From contig NZ_AP024590.1 in assembly GCF_018323985.1 (NCBI RefSeq), positions 2,790,001 to 2,854,000 of the forward strand: a stretch of DNA of 64,000 nt. Reading direction: 5' to 3'. The notes below the pieces were generated by a model. That model was not told the origin of the DNA, made no database searches, and was given only the letters and a program-made list of their open reading frames with translations. Both the position numbers and the translations under genes were made by a program. Positions 58,523 to 64,000 of the stretch are shown here, one piece after another; positions within the stretch are counted from its first letter, which is position 1; every line of letters starts with the position of its first letter. Source of the DNA: Enterobacter kobei (GTDB taxonomy: Bacteria; Pseudomonadota; Gammaproteobacteria; Enterobacterales; Enterobacteriaceae).

Positions 58523-59650
58523 TTAATCCAGACCCAGCACACCGCGCAACTGCGCCAGATCTTCTGCCAGCGTAGTGATCGGGCCTTTCAGAGCATTACG
58601 ATCGGCGTCGGTCAGTTTGTCATAGGTTTCGAAACCGTCTTTGGTACGGTATTTCGCGAGGATGGTATCGACCTTTTTAAAGTTCGCATCCACTTTGGCC
58701 AGCAGCTCGCTGTTGCCTTTTTGCAGCTGCGGACGCAACAGATCGACGATTTTCTGCGCGCCATCAACGTTAGCCTGGAAATCCCACAGGTCGGTGTGGC
58801 TGTAGCGATCTTCTTCGCCGCTGATTTTGCTGGCGGCCACTTCTTCAATCAGGCCCGCTGCCCCGCCCACCACTTTTGATGGCGGGAAGGCCAGTTCGCT
58901 GATGCGTTTTTGCAGTTCCAGCACGTCGCTGTTGAGCTGATCGGCATACTGCTCCATGCCTTTGGTGGTGTTGTCGCCAAACAGCGCTTTTTCCAGACGG
59001 TGGAAGCCGGTGAATTTCGGATCGGCGGCTTTCTGCTCGTAGTCATCTTCGCGGGCATCGATGCTGCCATCCAGATCGGAGAACAGCTCCGCAATGGGCT
59101 CGATACGCTCGTAATGCTGACGTGTCGGCGCGTACAGGGATTTCGCTTTTTCGAGGTCTCCGGCCTTGACGGCATCGGTGAACGCTTTGGTGCCGGCAAC
59201 CAGGCCATCCATCTCTTTGGTGACATAGGTTTTATAATCGGTGATCGCCCCGCTCAGGCTCAGCAGGCTGTTGCCCTGCGCGGCATCAGCGGTGGCTTCG
59301 CCTTTGACGATCAGCTTGCCTTTCGGGTTGGTCAGCAGACCACAGGTCATGTCGTATTCGCCAGGCTGCAAGTTGGCGGTAAGTTTCTGGCTAAAGCCAG
59401 GGGCGATGTTTTCGCGCTCTTCCACCACCATCACGCCTTTGAGGATCTCCCACTCCAGCGCTTTCTGGCTGTGGTTGAGGATCACAAACTGCGTTTTACC
59501 GGCATTTACCGTGAGGGTCATCGGCTCACACTGTTTATCGTTTACCGTGACTTTTACCTGCGGAACATCTGCGGCCTGCGCTGCAAATGCGCAGGACAGC
59601 AGCGTTGCTATACCAGCCTGTAACGCTGTACGACGAAATTGAATTGCCAT
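58523..59650 (-). CDS. efeO: Iron uptake periplasmic protein EfeO
   Basis: EfeO is a periplasmic iron-binding protein with an N-terminal cupredoxin domain (VTVNDKQCEPMTLTVNAGKT) and a C-terminal M75 peptidase-like domain holding the HxxE motif in GFHRLEKALFGD. It is 375 residues with signal peptide ending ...CAFAAQA. It lies between efeU and efeB. Confidence 0.94.
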   Translation of the reverse strand: MAIQFRRTALQAGIATLLSCAFAAQAADVPQVKVTVNDKQCEPMTLTVNAGKTQFVILNHSQKALEWEILKGVMVVEERENIAPGFSQKLTANLQPGEYDMTCGLLTNPKGKLIVKGEATADAAQGNSLLSLSGAITDYKTYVTKEMDGLVAGTKAFTDAVKAGDLEKAKSLYAPTRQHYERIEPIAELFSDLDGSIDAREDDYEQKAADPKFTGFHRLEKALFGDNTTKGMEQYADQLNSDVLELQKRISELAFPPSKVVGGAAGLIEEVAASKISGEEDRYSHTDLWDFQANVDGAQKIVDLLRPQLQKGNSELLAKVDANFKKVDTILAKYRTKDGFETYDKLTDADRNALKGPITTLAEDLAQLRGVLGLD

Positions 59651-59705
59651 GACCTTTCCCTTAAATAGTATGTTGTAACTACGCGAGATAATTTTTAGTT
59701 AACCA

Positions 59706-60539
59706 CTACGGTGCCATGCGCGATGGCTGCGTACCGGTGCGCGGCGGCAGTGCAAACAGCACCAGTGCCGGGATCAGATAGATAAACCACACCGCCACTT
59801 CGCTGACGCTCGGCGCTTCCTGATAGCCAAAGATGCCTTCCAGCAGCGTACCGAACAGCGTATGCGTGCTGAGCGTGTTGCTCATATCGAATGCCACGTC
59901 CTGGAAATGATTCCACAGCCCGGCCTCGTGGAACGCGCGGATCGCCCCGGCCGACAGGCCAGCGGCCACCAGCAAAATAAACAGGCTGGTCCATTTGAAG
60001 AACGCCGCCATATTGAGACGGATCCCGCCCCAGTAGAGTAAAAAGCCGAGCACCACAGCCGTTGCCAGTCCGGCCAGCGCGCCGATTGGCGGCCAGATCC
60101 CCACGTCCTGCTGGAATGCCGCCAGCAGGAAAAAGACCGATTCCAGCCCTTCGCGCGCGACGGCAAAGAACACCATCATTACCAGCGCCCAGCCGTGGCG
60201 GTTCCCCTTCTGCAAGGCGGCATCCACCGCCTGCTCCAGCTGCACCTTGACGTTGCGCGAAACTTTGCGCATCCAGAACACCATCCAGGTGAGGATCACC
60301 ACGGCGATCACCGCAACAATGCCTTCAAACAGCTCCTGCTCTTTTTGCGGGAATTCACCGGTGGTTTCATTGATGATGATCCCCAGCGCCAGGCACAATG
60401 CGGCGGCGAGAAAGACGCCAATCCACATCACGCCAAACCAGCGCGCGCGTTGGGTTCGTTTCAGGTAGCTGGCGATCAGGCTGACAATCAGCGCGGCTTC
60501 AAGTCCTTCGCGTAACATAATGAGAAATGGGACAAACAT
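59706..60539 (-). CDS. efeU: Ferrous iron permease EfeU
   Basis: EfeU is an Ftr1-like iron channel of the inner membrane with seven hydrophobic segments. The two REGLE iron motifs are LREGLEAAL (near residue 9) and VAREGLESVF (near 125). The 277-residue frame is intact, unlike E. coli K-12, where efeU is frameshifted. A Fur box lies 58 bp upstream. It heads efeUOB. Confidence 0.95.
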   Translation of the reverse strand: MFVPFLIMLREGLEAALIVSLIASYLKRTQRARWFGVMWIGVFLAAALCLALGIIINETTGEFPQKEQELFEGIVAVIAVVILTWMVFWMRKVSRNVKVQLEQAVDAALQKGNRHGWALVMMVFFAVAREGLESVFFLLAAFQQDVGIWPPIGALAGLATAVVLGFLLYWGGIRLNMAAFFKWTSLFILLVAAGLSAGAIRAFHEAGLWNHFQDVAFDMSNTLSTHTLFGTLLEGIFGYQEAPSVSEVAVWFIYLIPALVLFALPPRTGTQPSRMAP

Positions 60540-60596
60540 GTGGAAAACCCTTAAACGTTATTGACTGTCAACTGATGCAAAGAAAGGTAAAATTTC

Positions 60597-60615
60597 AATG
60601 ATAGTGATTATCATT
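60597..60615. promoter_or_regulatory. Fur box upstream of efeUOB
   Basis: AATGATAGTGATTATCATT fits the Fur consensus GATAATGATAATCATTATC in most positions, including two overlapping GATwAT-like hexamers. Confidence 0.75.
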
Positions 60616-60726
60616 ACGGCAAGAAGAAAGACAAGTAAAATCTGATTTGAATAATCACATAATGTAAATGCTTAGCGGGATAAGGATCGGACTGGCAGGA
60701 AGGGTAGTGAGGTGCCGCGTAATATG

Positions 60727-60751
60727 GCCCGGCCGCGCAAGCGTGCCGGGC
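60727..60751. repeat. REP-like or terminator hairpin downstream of putP
   Basis: GCCCGGC / GCCGGGC arms with internal GCGC / GCG pairing around an AAGC core, 13 bp past the putP stop. It could be a REP-type unit or a terminator without a T-run. Confidence 0.5.
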
Positions 60752-60763
60752 ACTGATTAACGA

Positions 60764-62275
60764 TTAAAGAATGTCCTGCGCGGGTGCGCCAGGTTTAGAG
60801 TGGTAATGCGCATCCGCTTGCGCAAAACGCTGCTGCATGCTCGCCGAAGGCGCTTTGCCCAGCAGGCTGAATACCACGATCCCGATACTGCCGAAAATGA
60901 AGCCCGGAATGATTTCATACAGGCCGAACAGCTCGAAGTGTTTCCAGACAATTACCGTAACGGCACCAATCACCATACCGGCCAGCGCGCCGTTGCGGGT
61001 CATGCGTGACCAGAGCACCGAGAACAGCACTACCGGCCCAAATGCGGCACCGAAACCTGCCCAGGCATAGCTCACCAGACCCAGCACACGGTTTTCCGGA
61101 TTTGCCGCCAGCGCAATGGCAACCAGCGCCACCAGCAATACCATCACACGGCCAACCCACACCAGTTCAGTCTGGCTGGCGTCTTTACGCAGAAACGCTT
61201 TGTACAAATCTTCCGTGATGGCGCTGGAGCAGACCAGCAGCTGACAGCTCAGGGTCGACATCACCGCCGCCAGAATAGCCGACAACAGAATGCCTGCGAT
61301 CCACGGGTTAAACAGGATCTGCGCCAGTTCAATAAACACGCGTTCGGCGTTCTGGTTCACTGCGCCCGCCAGCGACGGGTTGTTATTGAAATACGCAATG
61401 CCGAAGAAGCCGACGGCAACGGCACCGGCGAGACAGAAGATCATCCACGCCATGCTGATACGGCGCGCGTGCACAATGGTGTGATGGGAATCGGCCGCCA
61501 TAAAGCGCGCCAGAATGTGCGGCTGTCCGAAATACCCGAGGCCCCAGCCCATCAGGGAGATGATCGCCACCAGGTTCAGCCCTTTCAGCATGTCGACGTT
61601 TTCAATGCTTTTTTGCTTGATCACTTCCAGCGAGTCGCCAAAACCACCCACGGAAATAATCACAATCACCGGCGTGAGGATCAGCGCGAAAATCATCAGG
61701 CTCGCCTGCACGGTATCGGTCCAGCTTACCGCCAGGAAACCACCGATAAAGGTGTAGATAATGGTCGCCGCGGCCCCCGCCCAGAGTGCGGTTTCATAGC
61801 TCATGCCGAAGGTGCTTTCAAACAGACGCGCCCCTGCCACGATGCCCGATGCACAATAGATGGTGAAAAACAGCAGGATCACCAGCGCGGAGATAATACG
61901 CAATACCCGGCTTTTATCTTCAAAACGACCGGTAAAATAATCCGGCAGCGTCAGGGCATTATTATTAACTTCGGTATGCACGCGCAGACGCCCGGCCACC
62001 AGTTTCCAGTTAATCCACGCGCCCAGCGTCAGGCCAATGGCGATCCAGCTTTCGGAAATACCGGAAATAAATATCGCCCCCGGCAGACCCATCAGCAGCC
62101 AGCCGCTCATATCGGAAGCGCCTGCGGAAAGTGCGGTCACGAACGGGCCGAGACTACGACCACCCAGAATATAATCATCAAAGTTTTTGGTTGAACGCCA
62201 GGCGACAAACCCGATCAGGATCATGCCAAAGATATAAATAAGAAACGTCACCATCATTGGTGTGCTGACTGCCAT
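60764..62275 (-). CDS. putP: Sodium/proline symporter PutP
   Basis: PutP is the high-affinity Na+:L-proline symporter (SSS family, LeuT fold, 13 membrane segments). ATG 62275 (MAVSTPMMVTFLIYIFGMIL) gives 503 residues; a 48-bp extension is open but not homologous. Key parts are ILGGRSLGPFVTALSAGASD (Na+ site Asp55 and Ser57 region), GWGLGYFGQPHILARFMAA and SCQLLVCSSAITEDLY (Na+ site Ser340/Thr341 region). It is divergent from putA. Confidence 0.96.
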   Translation of the reverse strand: MAVSTPMMVTFLIYIFGMILIGFVAWRSTKNFDDYILGGRSLGPFVTALSAGASDMSGWLLMGLPGAIFISGISESWIAIGLTLGAWINWKLVAGRLRVHTEVNNNALTLPDYFTGRFEDKSRVLRIISALVILLFFTIYCASGIVAGARLFESTFGMSYETALWAGAAATIIYTFIGGFLAVSWTDTVQASLMIFALILTPVIVIISVGGFGDSLEVIKQKSIENVDMLKGLNLVAIISLMGWGLGYFGQPHILARFMAADSHHTIVHARRISMAWMIFCLAGAVAVGFFGIAYFNNNPSLAGAVNQNAERVFIELAQILFNPWIAGILLSAILAAVMSTLSCQLLVCSSAITEDLYKAFLRKDASQTELVWVGRVMVLLVALVAIALAANPENRVLGLVSYAWAGFGAAFGPVVLFSVLWSRMTRNGALAGMVIGAVTVIVWKHFELFGLYEIIPGFIFGSIGIVVFSLLGKAPSASMQQRFAQADAHYHSKPGAPAQDIL

Positions 62276-62699
62276 AAAAAGATCTCCAGATTTATTCGTC
62301 GGCAAATAAAACCCTTGCCGCATGCACCTTTACCGGAACGTAGTAAAAGCGTCATTGTTTTATGAGGCGACCGTATCCTGCCGGAAGCGTTGCTGAACCA
62401 CAATCGATTTAACACGCCATTCACATGGAATTCATCCCTGTTTTTTGCATTTTTATTGCCAGGTTGCACTCGCTCACGCTTTTAAAGGTTGCACCTTAAA
62501 AAAGTGTTAAGCACCGCATGGTTTCAGGTAATGGAATGCAATAAGCACCCTCAAAATAGCGTTACAGCGCATTAACAATTACCCGCTTTATTAGCTTGCA
62601 GGCCAGGTCACAATTAACATGGTTGCACAAAGTTGCAACATAGTAGATATTTCAGGTTAACCAATACGGTATGACATCAGAATAAAGGGAGTCACGCAC
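62276..62699. promoter_or_regulatory. putP-putA divergent control region
   Basis: This 424-bp AT-rich gap contains four exact GTTGCA motifs, the PutA operator core: 62463-62468, 62488-62493, 62622-62627 and 62632-62637. In E. coli PutA represses both genes from such sites when proline is absent. No reading frame of note is inside. Confidence 0.75.
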
Positions 62700-64000
62700 A
62701 TGGGCGCCACCACCATGGGGGTTAAGCTGGACGATGCAACGCGCGAAAGAATTAAAACTGCCGCTTCTCGTATCGATCGTACCCCGCACTGGCTGATCAA
62801 ACAGGCCATTTTTAATTACCTTGAGAAGCTGGAAACCGACGGTGCGCCAACGGAGCTGGCGGCCCCCTTTAACGATGGCTCGACCGTCGGCGACGAGATC
62901 AGCGAACCGGCTGACGAACCGCATCAGCCTTTCCTTGAATTCGCCGAACATATACTCCCGCAGTCGGTGACCCGCGCTACCATCACCGCCGCCTGGCGCC
63001 GTCCGGAAACGGACGCCGTACCGATGCTGCTTGAACAGGCGCGGCTGCCTGAGCCGGTTGCCAGCGCAGCCCACACGCTGGCGTATCAGCTGGCGGAAAA
63101 ACTGCGTAACCAGAAAACCGCCAGCGGTCGCGCCGGTATGGTGCAAAGCCTGTTGCAGGAGTTTTCCCTTTCTTCCCAGGAAGGCGTGGCGCTGATGTGC
63201 CTGGCGGAAGCGCTGCTGCGTATCCCGGATAAAGCTACGCGTGATGCGCTGATCCGCGACAAGATCAGCAACGGTAACTGGCAGTCGCACATTGGGCGCA
63301 GCCCGTCACTGTTTGTTAATGCCGCCACCTGGGGACTGCTGTTTACCGGTCGTCTGGTGTCCACGCATAATGAAGCCAGCCTCTCCCGCTCCCTGAATCG
63401 CATTATTGGCAAGAGCGGCGAGCCGCTGATCCGTAAAGGCGTGGACATGGCGATGCGCCTGATGGGCGAGCAGTTTGTCACCGGGGAAACCATCTCCGAA
63501 GCGCTGGCGAATGCCCGTAAGCTGGAAGAGAAAGGCTTCCGCTACTCTTACGATATGCTGGGCGAAGCGGCGCTCACCGCGGCTGACGCACAGGCGTATA
63601 TGGTCTCTTACCAGCAGGCGATCCATGCTATTGGTAAAGCCTCCAATGGCCGCGGGATCTATGAAGGGCCAGGAATTTCCATCAAGCTGTCGGCACTGCA
63701 TCCGCGCTACAGCCGCGCCCAGTACGATCGCGTGATGGAAGAACTCTATCCACGCCTGAAGTCACTCACCCTGCTGGCGCGCCAGTACGACATTGGCATC
63801 AACATTGATGCTGAAGAAGCCGATCGCCTGGAAATCTCCCTCGATCTGCTGGAAAAACTCTGCTTCGAACCGGAGCTGGCGGGCTGGAACGGCATTGGCT
63901 TTGTGATCCAGGCGTACATGAAGCGCTGCCCGTTTGTCATTGATTACCTGATTGACCTTGCCGGTCGCAGCCGCCGTCGCCTGATGATCCGTCTGGTGAA
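62700..64000 (+). CDS. putA: Proline dehydrogenase / P5C dehydrogenase and repressor PutA (partial, 5' part)
   Basis: The ATG at 62700 starts MGATTMGVKLDDATRERIKT and the frame stays open to the window end, covering about 433 of roughly 1320 residues. Residues 1-47 are the ribbon-helix-helix DNA-binding domain that makes PutA a repressor of put. The proline dehydrogenase barrel begins near residue 260 (YDMLGEAALTAADAQAYMVS, KLSALHPRYSRAQYD, NIDAEEADRLEISLD). The P5C dehydrogenase part lies outside the window. Confidence 0.96.
   Translation, partial: MGATTMGVKLDDATRERIKTAASRIDRTPHWLIKQAIFNYLEKLETDGAPTELAAPFNDGSTVGDEISEPADEPHQPFLEFAEHILPQSVTRATITAAWRRPETDAVPMLLEQARLPEPVASAAHTLAYQLAEKLRNQKTASGRAGMVQSLLQEFSLSSQEGVALMCLAEALLRIPDKATRDALIRDKISNGNWQSHIGRSPSLFVNAATWGLLFTGRLVSTHNEASLSRSLNRIIGKSGEPLIRKGVDMAMRLMGEQFVTGETISEALANARKLEEKGFRYSYDMLGEAALTAADAQAYMVSYQQAIHAIGKASNGRGIYEGPGISIKLSALHPRYSRAQYDRVMEELYPRLKSLTLLARQYDIGINIDAEEADRLEISLDLLEKLCFEPELAGWNGIGFVIQAYMKRCPFVIDYLIDLAGRSRRRLMIRLV

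Noticed and set aside
1..64000. CRISPR arrays, prophage, insertion sequences, defence islands
   Set aside because: No regularly spaced repeats, integrase, transposase, phage structural or defence genes were seen on either strand.

Overview
This is a chromosomal window from a member of the Enterobacteriaceae (gamma-proteobacteria). Almost every gene has a recognisable Escherichia coli counterpart. Gene order is the E. coli 23-25 minute region read backwards: acpP-fab-plsX, rne, flg, mviN, pyrC, solA, mdoGH, csg, serX, phoH, efe, put. Several features argue against E. coli itself: a LysR/MFS pair between rne and flgL, an intact efeU, a tandem pair of tRNA-Ser(GGA) genes, no pgaABCD next to the tRNAs, and no ymdA between csgC and ymdB. 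Together with the GC-rich codon use this suggests the Enterobacter/Leclercia/Lelliottia/Citrobacter side of the family, but the genus cannot be fixed by eye.

Layout. 1-4.8 kb: fatty-acid and phospholipid entry genes (acpP, fabG, fabD, fabH, plsX) downstream of rpmF and yceD, all on the minus strand. 4.9-10.3 kb: maf/yceF, rluC and rne with its long autoregulatory leader. 10.4-12.6 kb: a divergent LysR regulator and MFS exporter, the only clearly accessory-looking pair. 12.7-24.2 kb: the flagellar structural cluster flgBCDEFGHIJKL (minus) facing flgAMN (plus), covering rod, hook, P- and L-rings, hook-filament junctions, the anti-sigma factor and a chaperone. 24.3-28.1 kb: murJ (lipid II flippase), mviM, yceH, rimJ. 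28.2-34.4 kb: mdtH, grxB, yceB, pyrC, dinI, bssS, solA, yceO. 34.7-39.9 kb: yceJ-yceI, trhO, lpxL, mdtG, msyB. 39.9-47.7 kb: yceK, the osmoregulated periplasmic glucan genes opgG-opgH and opgC, clsC and ymdB. 47.7-52.2 kb: curli genes csgBAC and csgDEFG around a 746-bp regulatory region. 52.2-55.8 kb: ycdZ, ycdY, ycdX, ghrA and two tRNA-Ser genes. 55.9-60.5 kb: phoH and the efeUOB ferrous iron importer. 60.8-64 kb: the divergent proline genes putP and putA, with putA running off the end.

How the parts work together. Most of the window is envelope and surface biology: membrane lipid synthesis (fab, plsX, lpxL, clsC), peptidoglycan precursor export (murJ), flagella, curli and periplasmic glucans, plus scattered metabolic and stress genes (pyrC under PurR and start-site control, dinI under LexA, efeUOB under Fur).

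No CRISPR array, prophage, insertion sequence or defence island is visible. The most interesting signals are in leaders rather than in new proteins: a short cysteine/arginine-rich upstream ORF over an attenuator-like set of competing hairpins in front of mdtH; an apparently leaderless yceD just downstream of a small-RNA-like unit; and a tetraloop hairpin holding the plsX Shine-Dalgarno sequence. Comparisons with E. coli proteins are from memory, not from a search.
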